DNA of 64,000 nt from 40CM-4-69-5 sp036556905 (GCA_036556905.1 DATBIM010000053.1:62001-126000), one strand, 5' to 3'; positions 15,539-24,556 are shown, counted from the first letter of the stretch. Program-made: numbers and translations. The notes: generated by a model from the letters alone, not told the origin.

Positions 15539-18445
15539 GTGCGCGACCTCGAGCACGAACTTCGCAGAGTCATCGCCGGCGACGTCCGCTTCGACCGAAC
15601 CTCCCGGCTCCTCTACGCCACCGACGCCTCGATGTACCAGGTCGAGCCGATCGGAGTGGTCATCCCCCGCGAGGCCGGTGACGTGCAGGCCGCCGTCGAG
15701 GTGGCCCGTACGTTCGGCGCGCCGCTCTTGCCTCGGGGCGGCGGCACCTCGCTCACCGGCCAGACCGTCAACCATGCCGTCGTGCTCGACTTCTCGGCTC
15801 ACCTCAACCGCGTGCTGGAGGTCAACGCCGACGAACGGTGGGCTCGGGTGGGCCCCGGGCTGGTGCAGGATGAGCTGAATCACCACGTACGCCCGCTGGG
15901 CTTGCTCTTCGGGCCCGACACGTCGACCTCCAACCGCGCGACCCTGGGCGGGATGATCGGCAACAATTCCGGAGGCTCCCACTCGATCGCCTATGGCCTC
16001 ACCGTGGACCACGTGCTGGAGATCACGACACTCCTGGCCGATGGCACCCGGGTCGTCTTCGGCGAGCTCACCGCCGCCGAGTTCGAGGCCAAGTGTCGGC
16101 TCTCGGGCCGCGAAGGCGACATTTATCGGGCAGTCGCGAAGCTGCGGGACACGTATGCCGATGAGATTCGCGCCCGCTACCCCAGCCACTGGCGCCGCGT
16201 GGCCGGCTACAACCTCAACGAGCTGGTCGGCGTCAGCATCAAGCCTGGCTCGCCCGCCGGCGGTGGAAACGGCGCGCCCCGGCCGCTCAGCATGGCCCGG
16301 CTCCTGGTCGGCTCCGAGGGAACGCTGGTGACGGTTGTGGACGCCAAGGTGCGGCTGATGCCCCGGCCCCGGGCCACCGCGCTCGACGTCATCCACTTCG
16401 CGGAGATGCAGGAAGCGCTGGAGGCCTCCCAGTCAATTCTAGAATCCGGGCCCTACGCGGTCGAGCTGACCGACAAGATGATCCTGGATCTGGCGCGCGA
16501 GAACATCGAGCAGCGGCAGCGCGCGGCGTTCATCCAGGGCAATCCCGCCGCCATCCTGATGGTGGAGTACGCGGGCGACAGCGAAGCCGAGGTCCGGGCC
16601 AAGGTCGAGGCCCTGGAGGCGCGTCGGCAGCGCGAGCGGTTCGGCTATGCCGCGCACATCACCTATGACGGAGCGGCCCAGCAGTCCATCTGGAAGCTCC
16701 GCAAGGCGGGGCTGGGGCTGCTCCTGGGCATGAAGGGTGACCGCAAGCCCATCGCCTTCGTGGAGGACACCGCCGTCGAGCCCCGCCACCTGGCCAAGTT
16801 CGTGGCAAGGTTCCGGGAGATTTTCGCGCGCCACGACACGGAGGGCGCCTATTACGGCCACTGTTCGGTGGGCTGCCTGCACATCCGCCCCGTCATCAAT
16901 CTCAAGACCGCCCGGGGGCTCGAGCAGGTACGGGCCATCGCCGAGGAGATCAACGACCTCGTGCTCGAGTTCGGCGGGACGATCTCCAGCGAGCATGGTG
17001 ACGGTCGGGCCCGCAGCCCCTTCCTGGAGCGCATGTACGGCCCGACCCTCATGCGGGCGTTTCGCGAGCTCAAGCAGGCCTTTGACCCCGACAACCGCAT
17101 GAACCCCGGGAACCTCGTGCAGAGCCCCGGCATCACGGAGCACATGCGCTACGGGGCGCAGTACACGACCTGGCAGCCCACCACGCTGCTGGATTTCGGA
17201 GACCAGGGCGGCTTCGCTGCGGCCGTCGAGATGTGCAACGGCGTCGGGGTCTGTCGCAAGACGCTGGAGGGCACGATGTGCCCCTCGTACATGGCGACCC
17301 GGGACGAGGAGCACTCCACCCGCGGCCGGGCCAATGCCCTGCGCGCTGTGCTCTCCGGGCAGATGCCGGCTACCGAGTTCACGGGCCAGCGCCTCTACGA
17401 AGTGATGGACCTCTGCCTGGAGTGCAAAGGCTGCAAGGCCGAGTGTCCGTCCAATGTGGACATGGCCAAGCTCAAGTACGAGTTTCTGCATCACTACTAC
17501 CGGGCCAACGGCCTGCCCCTGCGCAACCGGCTCTTCGGTCACCTGGCCCGCCTGAACGCGCTGGGCGCCCTGGCCCCCGGGCTGGTGAACCGGCTCTCCC
17601 GTCTGGCTCCGAGCCGGTGGCTGCTGGAGAAGCTCGCAGGCATCGACCGCCGCCGGCCCCTGCCGCCCCTGGCCACCCAGACGTTCACCGACTGGTTCGC
17701 CCGCCGACCCCCGCCGGCCGCGGCGCCCCGGGGCGAGGTCGTCCTCTTCCACGACACGTTCGTGACCTACAATGCGCCCGAGATCGGACAGGCCGCCGTC
17801 GGCTTACTGGAGGCTGCCGGGCACCGTGTCGTGCTCGTCGACCGTAAGTGTTGCGGTCGCCCGCTCATCTCCAAGGGGCTGCTGGACCAGGCCCGTGAGC
17901 ATGCGGCCTGGAACGTGGCGCGCCTGGCGCCGTACGCGAGCCGCGGCATTGCCGTCGTCGGGCTCGAGCCCTCGTGCCTGTTGACCCTCCGCGACGAGTC
18001 GGTGGATCTGCTTCGTACGGCCGAAGCCCGAACCGTGGCTCGCCAGAGCTTCCTGCTCGAGGAGTTCCTCACCCGCGAGCGCAGTCGCGGCCTGCGCCTG
18101 CCGTTCAAGGGCAACGGACGCCCGGCGCTCCTGCACGGCCACTGCCACCAGAAAGCGCTGGTCGGCACGGGCCCGACGGTGGCCGCGCTGCGCTGGGCTG
18201 GCTTCGAGGTCAGCGAGGTCGATTCGGGCTGCTGCGGCATGGCCGGATCGTTCGGGTTCGAGCGCGAGCACTACGACGTCTCGGTCTGGCTCGGAAATCG
18301 ACGACTGGCGCCCGCGGTGAAGGCCACACCGGCCGACGCCGAGATCGTGGCGCCCGGCATCTCGTGCCGGCAGCAGATCGAGCACCTGGCCGGCCGGCGG
18401 GCCAAGCACCCCGCCGAAGTGCTGTGGGAGGCGCTCTCCGCCTGA
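15539..18445 (+). CDS. FAD-binding and Fe-S oxidoreductase, GlcD-GlcF-type fusion
   Basis: 968 residues. N-terminal FAD PCMH domain (PLLPRGGGTSLTGQ about residue 65, TLGGMIGNNSGGSHS), a GlcD-like C-terminal oxidase domain (ISSEHGDGRARSPFLE), then two [4Fe-4S] motifs (CNGVGVCRKTLEGTMCPSY; CLECKGCKAECP) and two cysteine-rich CCG modules (KCCGRPLISKG; SGCCGMAGSFG). This is the layout of single-chain D-lactate, glycolate or D-2-hydroxyglutarate dehydrogenases of the YdiJ type, passing electrons to the quinone pool at the membrane. Start GTG 15539 lies just after a TATAAT box; the in-frame ATG at 15506 would put the promoter inside the gene. Confidence 0.9.
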   Translation: MRDLEHELRRVIAGDVRFDRTSRLLYATDASMYQVEPIGVVIPREAGDVQAAVEVARTFGAPLLPRGGGTSLTGQTVNHAVVLDFSAHLNRVLEVNADERWARVGPGLVQDELNHHVRPLGLLFGPDTSTSNRATLGGMIGNNSGGSHSIAYGLTVDHVLEITTLLADGTRVVFGELTAAEFEAKCRLSGREGDIYRAVAKLRDTYADEIRARYPSHWRRVAGYNLNELVGVSIKPGSPAGGGNGAPRPLSMARLLVGSEGTLVTVVDAKVRLMPRPRATALDVIHFAEMQEALEASQSILESGPYAVELTDKMILDLARENIEQRQRAAFIQGNPAAILMVEYAGDSEAEVRAKVEALEARRQRERFGYAAHITYDGAAQQSIWKLRKAGLGLLLGMKGDRKPIAFVEDTAVEPRHLAKFVARFREIFARHDTEGAYYGHCSVGCLHIRPVINLKTARGLEQVRAIAEEINDLVLEFGGTISSEHGDGRARSPFLERMYGPTLMRAFRELKQAFDPDNRMNPGNLVQSPGITEHMRYGAQYTTWQPTTLLDFGDQGGFAAAVEMCNGVGVCRKTLEGTMCPSYMATRDEEHSTRGRANALRAVLSGQMPATEFTGQRLYEVMDLCLECKGCKAECPSNVDMAKLKYEFLHHYYRANGLPLRNRLFGHLARLNALGALAPGLVNRLSRLAPSRWLLEKLAGIDRRRPLPPLATQTFTDWFARRPPPAAAPRGEVVLFHDTFVTYNAPEIGQAAVGLLEAAGHRVVLVDRKCCGRPLISKGLLDQAREHAAWNVARLAPYASRGIAVVGLEPSCLLTLRDESVDLLRTAEARTVARQSFLLEEFLTRERSRGLRLPFKGNGRPALLHGHCHQKALVGTGPTVAALRWAGFEVSEVDSGCCGMAGSFGFEREHYDVSVWLGNRRLAPAVKATPADAEIVAPGISCRQQIEHLAGRRAKHPAEVLWEALSA

Positions 18446-18447
18446 GA

Positions 18448-18453
18448 TAGTAT
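18448..18453 (+). promoter_or_regulatory. -10 element of a likely leaderless promoter
   Basis: TAGTAT, seven bases, then GTG 18461 with no ribosome site. The upstream gene ends at 18445, so this would give the TauE-like gene independent expression. Confidence 0.35.
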
Positions 18454-18460
18454 CGGCCGC

Positions 18461-19198
18461 GTGTGGCCCGCTCCGCTCGTCGCGCTGGCCGTGCTCGTCT
18501 CGGGGTTCGTCAAGGGCACGATCGGCATCGGCTTTCCCACGCTGGCCACCCCGCTACTCACGCTCGTCATCGACGTCAAGACGGCGGTCGTCCTGCTCAT
18601 CCTGCCGAACATTGTGATGGACGGCATCCAGTTCGCGCGGCAGGGGGTGCCCCTGGCCACGATGCGGCGGCTGACCGTGCTGATCGTCTTCGGGGCGGTG
18701 GGCACGGTGCTGGGGACACGCCTGCTCGTGGATTTACCCGCGTCGGTCGTGCTGTTGGTCCTGGGCATCTTCCTGCTCGTGTTCGTGGCGCTCGAGGTCG
18801 CGCGCCTGGCGCCCCGGATTTCACCAGGCTGGGAGCCATGGATCGCTCCCGTGGCCGGCTTTGTGGCCGGGGTGCTGGGCGGGGTAACCAACGTCCCCGG
18901 CACGCCGCTGGCCGTGTACTTCTACGCGCTGGGGATGGACAAGCGCGAGTTCATCCGCGCCGTGGCCTTCACCTTCATGCTCTACAAGCTCGTCCAGCTG
19001 GCCGCGGTCGCCTACTACGGGCTGCTGAACTGGACGCTCCTGGTCGTCGCGGCCGGGCTCACGGTGGTGGCGGTGGCAGGGTTCACCGGCGGGCTCGCGG
19101 TCCAGGACCGGCTGGAGCAGCGCGCCTTCAACCGTCTCATCCTGATCTTCCTGGCCGGGCTCGGGCTGTGGCTGGTGCTGCGGGCTACACGCTGGTGA
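18461..19198 (+). CDS. TauE/SafE-family membrane transporter
   Basis: 245 residues, mostly hydrophobic with about eight predicted membrane spans. Two repeats carry the family signature: GFVKGTIGIGFPTLATPLL near the N-terminus and GFVAGVLGGVTNVPGTPLAVYF in the second half. Proteins of this family export sulfite, sulfoacetate or related organic anions. No substrate can be read from the sequence; it is separated from the sulfur genes tusA and iscS-like by 2.6 kb. Its 3' end overlaps the convergent nuclease-like gene. Confidence 0.85.
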   Translation: MWPAPLVALAVLVSGFVKGTIGIGFPTLATPLLTLVIDVKTAVVLLILPNIVMDGIQFARQGVPLATMRRLTVLIVFGAVGTVLGTRLLVDLPASVVLLVLGIFLLVFVALEVARLAPRISPGWEPWIAPVAGFVAGVLGGVTNVPGTPLAVYFYALGMDKREFIRAVAFTFMLYKLVQLAAVAYYGLLNWTLLVVAAGLTVVAVAGFTGGLAVQDRLEQRAFNRLILIFLAGLGLWLVLRATRW

Positions 19199-19673
19199 GC
19201 AGCCCCATGATGCGGTGCACCAGCTCCTCGTGGTCCGCGACGTTGTTGGGGAAGATTCGGAGCTCTTCGAGCTGGTCGAGGTCGAGCGTCTGGATGGGCT
19301 CGCCCAACTGGAGGCGATCGAGGGGGATGGCCTGGAAGCACGAGCGCCCGGGCCCGGGGTGGTCGGTGACCAGGATGAAGTAGAGGGATGGCCACTGCCG
19401 GCGCGCCAGCAGGAACACGGAGCGCTCGCCCCGCTGGTTCTCCACCGAGATGAACTGCTCGACGTAGGGCCGGTATTTCACCTCGACCAGGCGCTGGTAC
19501 GGGCTGCCGTTCTCGCCGGGCATGGTGGCCGAGAAATCGGGCGAGAAATCCTCCCGGCCGAAGCGCAGGGGGACGTGCGCGGGTCGGTAGGGCTGGATCT
19601 CGTAACGGGCCCGCCGGAAGATCGACTCCACGAGGGCCTCGGCGATCCGGCTCTTGGCCTCGAGAAGGTCCAC
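19185..19673 (-). CDS. PD-(D/E)XK nuclease-like protein
   Basis: 162 residues from GTG 19673. The segment FSPDF followed 17-20 residues later by LVEVKYR has the D...ExK arrangement of the PD-(D/E)XK nuclease fold, with an upstream Glu in the first helix (VDLLEAKSRIAEALVESIF). The rest (GERSVFLLARRQWPSLYFILVTD) fits the core sheet. No full family match is recognised and DNA cleavage is not proven. Starts 5 bp after the stop of the HD-domain regulator, so it is probably co-transcribed with it. Confidence 0.55.
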   Translation of the reverse strand: MDLLEAKSRIAEALVESIFRRARYEIQPYRPAHVPLRFGREDFSPDFSATMPGENGSPYQRLVEVKYRPYVEQFISVENQRGERSVFLLARRQWPSLYFILVTDHPGPGRSCFQAIPLDRLQLGEPIQTLDLDQLEELRIFPNNVADHEELVHRIMGLLTSV

Positions 19674-19678
19674 CGGGC

Positions 19679-20737
19679 TTAGGGCTGAAGGCTGGTGAGC
19701 CGGATCTCTGCCAGCACGGCGTCGGGCACACGCAAGAACGACGCCACCACGGCGGGATCGAAGTGACTGCCGGCACAGCGGCGGATTTCCGCCTTGGCGG
19801 CCTCGAAGGAGATCGCCCGGGAGTACGGGCGGTCGAACGTCATCGCGTCGAAGGCGTCGACCACCATGAAGATGCGGGCCCCCAGGGGGATGGCCGCGCC
19901 CTTGAGCCCCTGTGGATACCCGGTGCCGTCCCAGCGCTCGTGGTGGCAGTACACGATGGGGACCGCGCCCTTGAGAAACGGGATGTTCTCGATGAGGCGT
20001 TTGCCGATCTCGGGATGCCGGCGCATGATCGCCCACTCCTCGGAGCTCAGCGAGCCGGGCTTGAGGAGGATGTTGTCGGGGATGCCGATCTTGCCGATGT
20101 CGTGCAGGAGCACCCCGTGGGCCAGATCGACGAGCTCCTCCTCCATCAGCCCGTGCATCCGCGCGGTCGCCAGCGCGTACCCGTGCACCCGCCGCGAGTG
20201 CGCCTCGGTGCCGACGTCACGGGAGTCCAGCGCCGCCCCCAGCGTTTCCAGCGTCGCCCGGTAGGTCTCCTGGAGCTGCCGATAGGCCAATTGGAGGCTG
20301 CGGGTGGCCTCCTCCACGCGGTGCTCGAGCCGCGTCTGGTACTCGCGACGCTCGACGAGCAGCTGGCGGCGCTCCAGCGCCCGCTCGGCGGCGATGAGCA
20401 GCTCGTCCACGTTGACCGGCTTCATGATGAAGTCGTCGGCGCCCAGGCGGAGGCTGTCGATGGCGGTCTTCACGTCGGGGGCGCCGGTCAGGACCACGAC
20501 AGCCGCGTCGGCATCCAGCTCGCGGATCGCGCTGAGCAGGGCGATGCCGTCGAGCCCGGGCATCCGTAGATCCGTCACCGTGAGGGGCGGCCGCGAGACC
20601 CGGAAGATGGCCGCGCCCTCGTGGCCATTACTGGCCGGCAGGCAGTCATACCCGGCCGACAGGAAGATCTGCTGGAGCATCTCACGCACGTGGGCGTCGT
20701 CGTCTACGACGAGGACCTGGGTCCGCTCGGCGCTCAG
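19679..20737 (-). CDS. Response regulator with HD-GYP-type output
   Basis: About 352 residues. A receiver domain (VLVVDDD acidic pocket, phospho-Asp in LTVTDLRMPG, Lys in FIMKPV) is joined by a coiled coil to an HD domain: SRRVHGYA, LLHDIGKIGIPDNIL, HHERWDGTGYP, consistent with HD-GYP (cyclic-di-GMP phosphodiesterase) although the final motif reads GTGYP. The first ATG/GTG in frame (20689) would delete strand 1 and the acidic pocket, so the start is placed at CTG 20737, which overlaps the GGDEF stop as CTGA and has GGAG 8 bp upstream. Coupled to the GGDEF gene. Confidence 0.8.
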   Translation of the reverse strand: MSAERTQVLVVDDDAHVREMLQQIFLSAGYDCLPASNGHEGAAIFRVSRPPLTVTDLRMPGLDGIALLSAIRELDADAAVVVLTGAPDVKTAIDSLRLGADDFIMKPVNVDELLIAAERALERRQLLVERREYQTRLEHRVEEATRSLQLAYRQLQETYRATLETLGAALDSRDVGTEAHSRRVHGYALATARMHGLMEEELVDLAHGVLLHDIGKIGIPDNILLKPGSLSSEEWAIMRRHPEIGKRLIENIPFLKGAVPIVYCHHERWDGTGYPQGLKGAAIPLGARIFMVVDAFDAMTFDRPYSRAISFEAAKAEIRRCAGSHFDPAVVASFLRVPDAVLAEIRLTSLQP

Positions 20738-21690
20738 AGGATCTTCTCCGGCGAATCCGTCGTCGCCACTTGATTCTTTCCTCCCCGCTTGGCCGAGTAG
20801 AGCGCCTCGTCGGCGGCTCGCACCAGCTCCTCGGCGGTGGCCGCGTCGTCGTCGGGCAGGCTGGCCAGCCCGAAACTGGCCGTGATGGGCTTGCCGTGGC
20901 TGAAGGGGTGGGTGGAGATCACCTGGCGGATGCGGTCGGCGTAGAGACGAGCGCCGGCCCGCGACGTCTCCACGAGGAGGACGACGAACTCGTCGCCCCC
21001 GTAGCGGGCCACCACGTTGATGCCGCGGGAATGCTTGACGAGGATCTGGGCCACGTCGCGCAGGGACTCATCGCCCACCGCGTGCCCGAGCTCGTCGTTG
21101 ACGGCCTTGAAGCCGTCCAGGTCCATCAGGACCACCGACACCGGATGGTTGAATCGCCGGTGCCGCTGCATCTCCTCCTCCAGGCGGATAGAGAAGAACC
21201 GGCGATTGTAGAGACCGGTCACCTCGTCCTTGAAGGACGTCTCCTTGAGGCGGGTGTTGGTATTCTCCAGCTCCTTGTAGGCGGCGTCGAGGCGAGAGGC
21301 GAAGCTGTTGATCTCGGCGGCCTGCTGCTCGATCGTCTCCAGCATCCGGCCGATGGTGTGCATGAGCGTGCCGGCCTCATCACGGCGCTGGACCAGATCG
21401 CCCAGGCGTTCCTCCTCCCCGAGCATTCGGGCCAGGCGCGCCACGGTGCGGCCCATGTCCCACAGCATGTAGCCGCCGGCGAAGATGGCCAACACGGTGA
21501 AGAGGAAGAGCCCCAGGAGCCCGAAGAAGCCGGCGCTGTCGAGCGGGCTCAGGTGGGGAAGCACGAAGCGGTGGGTGACGTAGCCGAGCACCAGCAGCGG
21601 GATGACCGCGGAGAGGCCGAGGGCGAGAAAGACCCTGTGACTGAGCCGCTGGCCTGCTTCCGTCACGCTGGATGCGGGTTTAGACGGCAT
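20734..21690 (-). CDS. Membrane diguanylate cyclase (GGDEF)
   Basis: 318 residues from ATG 21690. Two membrane helices (VFLALGLSAVIPLLVLGYV; GLLGLFLFTVLAIFAGGYML), a HAMP-like segment and coiled coil, then a GGDEF domain: DEVTGLYNRRFF, MDLDGFKAVND and the intact active site RYGGDEF (about residue 238). An allosteric RxxD site is not seen before the GGDEF motif, so product inhibition may be absent. Makes cyclic di-GMP from two GTP. Its stop overlaps the downstream receiver-HD protein, pairing synthesis and probable breakdown. Confidence 0.9.
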   Translation of the reverse strand: MPSKPASSVTEAGQRLSHRVFLALGLSAVIPLLVLGYVTHRFVLPHLSPLDSAGFFGLLGLFLFTVLAIFAGGYMLWDMGRTVARLARMLGEEERLGDLVQRRDEAGTLMHTIGRMLETIEQQAAEINSFASRLDAAYKELENTNTRLKETSFKDEVTGLYNRRFFSIRLEEEMQRHRRFNHPVSVVLMDLDGFKAVNDELGHAVGDESLRDVAQILVKHSRGINVVARYGGDEFVVLLVETSRAGARLYADRIRQVISTHPFSHGKPITASFGLASLPDDDAATAEELVRAADEALYSAKRGGKNQVATTDSPEKIL

Positions 21691-21831
21691 ATCGGCATTA
21701 TTTCGGGAGCCGCCGCACCGTGTCAACGTCCCCGGCTCGGGGAGCCCAACCCCCCGGAAAGACTCGACAAGGCCCCCGGCGCCCTCCGGTTGCGCCGGGC
21801 CACGGGTCAGTGTCAGAATCGCCTTCGAACG

Positions 21832-22068
21832 ATGCTCGTCACCCCTGACAAGAAGCTCGACTGCATCGGGCTGTTCTGTCCGATGCCCGTGCTCAAGGTT
21901 CGCGAGGCGGTCACGGCCATGGCCGTGGGCCAGGTGCTCGAGATGCTCGCCGATGACCCCGCCTCCGAGGCGGACCTCAAGAGCTGGTCCGCCCGCACGG
22001 GTCACCAGCTCATGGCGGTGGACAAAGATGGGCCCGTCTTCCGCTTTCTCGTCCGAAAGACCAGGTAG
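21832..22068 (+). CDS. tusA: TusA-family sulfurtransferase
   Basis: 78 residues, the usual TusA size. The N-terminal LDCIGLFCPMPVLKVREAV has the family CPxP motif with its persulfide-carrying Cys preceding the helix. TusA carries sulfane sulfur from a cysteine desulfurase to tRNA thiolation, cofactor synthesis or dissimilatory sulfur enzymes. It overlaps an IscS-like gene, the classical donor, but that homologue lacks the PLP lysine, so the partnership here may be non-standard. An extra Cys (CIGLFC) lies five residues before the active one. Confidence 0.85.
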   Translation: MLVTPDKKLDCIGLFCPMPVLKVREAVTAMAVGQVLEMLADDPASEADLKSWSARTGHQLMAVDKDGPVFRFLVRKTR

Positions 22069-23227
22069 CGGCGGCGCCGTCACTCGGGTCTACCTGGACT
22101 ACGGCGGCTTCACGCCCGTCGATCCGCGAGTGGTTGCCGTCATGCGGCCCTTCCTGGAAGGGGGGGCCGGCAATCCGGCGGCGCCGCATTCGCTGGGCCT
22201 GGAGGCGCGGGCCTCGTTGGACGGCGCCCGGGCCAAGCTGGCCCGCCTCTTCGGTGGCGCGTCGGCCGGTGTGATCTTCACCGCCAGCGCCACCGAGGCG
22301 AACAATCTGGCCGTCAAGGGCATCGCCCAGCGTGGGCCGGCGCGGCACGTCGTCACCTCGGCCGTCGAGCACGTCTCCGTCCTGAACTGCTGCCGGGATC
22401 TCGAGAAGCACGGCTACCCCGTGACCTACGTCGGCGTGGACGCCGAGGGTCGGGTCGACCCCGCTGCCGTCGACCGGGCCCTGCGGCCCGAAACGGCGCT
22501 GGTCTCGATCATGGCCGCCAACGGAGAGATCGGCGCCGTGCAGCCGTTGCGCGAGATCGGCCGGCTTACGCGGAACCGCGGCGTGCCTTTTCATGTCGAC
22601 GCCGTTCACGCGGCCGGCCGGCTGCCGCTTTCCGTCGAGGAGTGTGGCATCGACCTGCTCACGCTCTCCTCCAACGATCTCTACGGGCCACCGGGCGCCG
22701 GCGCGCTGTGGGTACGGCCGGAGGTGAAGCTGACCCCGCTCATCCTCGGCGGCGGCCAGGAGCGGGGCTACCGCGCGGGGACGGAGAACCTGCCGGCCAT
22801 CGTGGGCATGGGCGTGGCCGCCGAGCTGGCCCGGATCGAGCGCGCCGGTGAGGCGGGCCGGCTGGCCGGCTTGCGCGACCGCCTCCTCGAGGGTCTGCTG
22901 AACCGCGTGGCGGGCGCTCGCCTCACCGGACCACGCGGCCAGGCGCGCCTGCCCCACCACGCCAGCATCGTCGTCACCGGTGTCAAGGCCGAGGCGTTGC
23001 TCCTCGAGCTCGATCTCCGCGGAGTGGCGGTCTCCTCGGGCTCGGCCTGCACGACGATGACCGGCGAGCCCTCTCACGTGCTGCGGGCCATTGGCTGCGA
23101 CCGCGAGGCCGCCGAAGGCTCGCTCTGCTTCACGCTGGGGCGGTGGACCACGGCGGCCGAGGTCGACTTCACGGTGGACATCCTGCCGGGCATCGTCGAG
23201 CGCCTGCGTCTTCTGGCCCCCGGATAG
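22028..23227 (+). CDS. IscS/NifS-like protein with Lys-to-Asp replacement at the PLP site
   Basis: 399 residues if begun at ATG 22028 inside tusA; no other start exists before the conserved VYLDYGG. Class V aminotransferase fold: ATEANNLAVKG, SAVEHVSVL, NGEIGAVQP, FHVDAVHAAG and the mobile-loop Cys in SSGSACTT are all present. But the motif S-H-K that supplies the PLP Schiff-base Lys reads LSSNDLYGP: Asp codon at 22676-22678. The residue contacting the PLP hydroxyl (usually Gln, VDAVQAAG) is His. A natural Lys-to-Asp IscS is known from Archaeoglobus fulgidus. Activity as a desulfurase is doubtful; a sulfur or cluster scaffold role is possible. Confidence 0.8.
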   Translation: MGPSSAFSSERPGSGGAVTRVYLDYGGFTPVDPRVVAVMRPFLEGGAGNPAAPHSLGLEARASLDGARAKLARLFGGASAGVIFTASATEANNLAVKGIAQRGPARHVVTSAVEHVSVLNCCRDLEKHGYPVTYVGVDAEGRVDPAAVDRALRPETALVSIMAANGEIGAVQPLREIGRLTRNRGVPFHVDAVHAAGRLPLSVEECGIDLLTLSSNDLYGPPGAGALWVRPEVKLTPLILGGGQERGYRAGTENLPAIVGMGVAAELARIERAGEAGRLAGLRDRLLEGLLNRVAGARLTGPRGQARLPHHASIVVTGVKAEALLLELDLRGVAVSSGSACTTMTGEPSHVLRAIGCDREAAEGSLCFTLGRWTTAAEVDFTVDILPGIVERLRLLAPG

Positions 23228-23229
23228 CG

Positions 23230-23421
23230 ATGCCCCTGCAGCGCTCGCGCCGCCACCGCATGATTGCCGGCGTGTGCGGAGGCCTGGCCGAATGGCTCGG
23301 CTGGGATCCCACGGTTGTGCGGGTCCTCTACGTGCTGGTCTCGGTGCTCTCGGCGGCCTTCCCGGGCATCCTCGTGTACCTGCTGCTCTGGATCGTCATG
23401 CCCCGGGCCCCCGCGACGTGA
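23230..23421 (+). CDS. PspC-domain small membrane protein
   Basis: 63 residues. RRHRMIAGVCGGLAEWLGWDPTVVRVLYVL is the PspC signature, followed by one membrane helix (FPGILVYLLLWIVMP). PspC domains take part in envelope-stress sensing, often with PspA, which is not in this window. Starts 3 bp after the IscS-like stop and overlaps the HAD gene (GTGA), so it is in the same operon. Confidence 0.85.
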   Translation: MPLQRSRRHRMIAGVCGGLAEWLGWDPTVVRVLYVLVSVLSAAFPGILVYLLLWIVMPRAPAT

Positions 23422-24107
23422 GACTGCTGTTGTTCGATGTGGACGGCACGCTGATCACCGCCAGGGGCGCGGGCCGTGAGGCCCTGGGCCGGGCGCTCCG
23501 GGCGGTGTACGGTACCGCTGGCTCCATCGACGGCTACGACTTCCGGGGCAAGACGGATCCTCAGATCGTGCACGATCTCATGCGGGGCGCCGGGCTCGAG
23601 GAGCACATCGTGCGCGCGGGCCTGCTCCGCGTGTTCGATGCGTACGTCACCGAGCTGGAGGCGCTCGTCCTGAACGGGGCGCGCGTGCAGCTCCTGCCGG
23701 GCGTGGGCGATGTCGTGCGGGAGCTGGGCCGCCAGCCCGACACCCTCGTGGGGCTGCTCACGGGCAACATCGAGCGGGGCGCCCAGACCAAGCTGCGCCC
23801 GACCGGGCTGCTGCCCTTCTTCCGTCTGGGGGCCTATGGCTCCGACGACGCGGATCGCCGCCGGCTGCCCGCCGTCGCCTGCGCGAGAGCCGAGACGCTC
23901 ACGGGGCGGACGATCACCTTCGATCGCGTGACGATCATCGGCGACACCCCGCTCGACGTGGAGTGTGCCCGGGCCTGTGGCGGGCGTGCCGTGGCCGTGG
24001 CCACCGGTCAGCATCCTGCCGAGGAGCTGGCGGCGTGCGGTCCCGATCTCCTGTTCCCGGACTTCACCGACGTGGCGGCCGTGCTCCGCGCGCTCGGCGG
24101 CCCATGA
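23418..24107 (+). CDS. HAD-family hydrolase, phosphoglycolate phosphatase-like
   Basis: 229 residues. HAD motif I LLLFDVDGTLI gives the nucleophile and acid/base Asp pair, motif II LLTGNI, and motif IV VTIIGDTPLDVECA; a helical cap lies between motifs I and II as in subfamily I (Gph/beta-phosphoglucomutase types). Dephosphorylates a small metabolite, substrate not determinable. GTG start overlaps the PspC stop; ATGA overlap with the CopD-like gene follows. Confidence 0.85.
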   Translation: MRLLLFDVDGTLITARGAGREALGRALRAVYGTAGSIDGYDFRGKTDPQIVHDLMRGAGLEEHIVRAGLLRVFDAYVTELEALVLNGARVQLLPGVGDVVRELGRQPDTLVGLLTGNIERGAQTKLRPTGLLPFFRLGAYGSDDADRRRLPAVACARAETLTGRTITFDRVTIIGDTPLDVECARACGGRAVAVATGQHPAEELAACGPDLLFPDFTDVAAVLRALGGP

Positions 24108-24553
24108 CTGTTGTGGCCGTCTGGCTGCACGTGCTGGGGGTGGTGGTCTGGATGGGTGGGCTCGTGTACCAGGCCCATGCGCTGGCGCCGATGGCGCGTC
24201 GTGAGGGCGCGGCGAGCTTCGCCGCGGCCGCGGCCCGTGGCCGTCCGGCGGCTTGGGCGGCCCTGGGATTGACTGTGCTGACAGGACTTTACAATGTCAC
24301 GCGTTTGGGGCCACTCGAACGGGTGATGGAGAGCGGGGCGGCACTGGTCCTGGCCGGCAAGTTCGGACTCGTGCTCGTCATCGTCCTGCTCGCCGGGCAA
24401 CGTGACTTCGCGCACCTGCCCCGGTTGCGCCGGGCCCTCGCGGCGGGCAGTGATCCGGGGCCGGCGCTGACGGCCATCAGCTGGCTCGACCGGATCGCCA
24501 TCCTGCTTGGCGTGATCGTGATCTACCTGGGGTTGGCGATCTCCCGAAGCTGA
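24104..24553 (+). CDS. CopD-like integral membrane protein
   Basis: 149 residues with four predicted membrane helices: VWLHVLGVVVWMGGLVYQ, AAWAALGLTVLTGLYN, AALVLAGKFGLVLVIVLLAG and IAILLGVIVIYLGLAI. The histidine in the first helix (WLHVLG) and the overall pattern match CopD/DUF2269-type proteins, which may bind copper or haem. No firm function. Last gene of the tusA operon, ending 3 bp before the convergent fno gene. Confidence 0.65.
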   Translation: MTVVAVWLHVLGVVVWMGGLVYQAHALAPMARREGAASFAAAAARGRPAAWAALGLTVLTGLYNVTRLGPLERVMESGAALVLAGKFGLVLVIVLLAGQRDFAHLPRLRRALAAGSDPGPALTAISWLDRIAILLGVIVIYLGLAISRS

Positions 24554-24556
24554 TCC

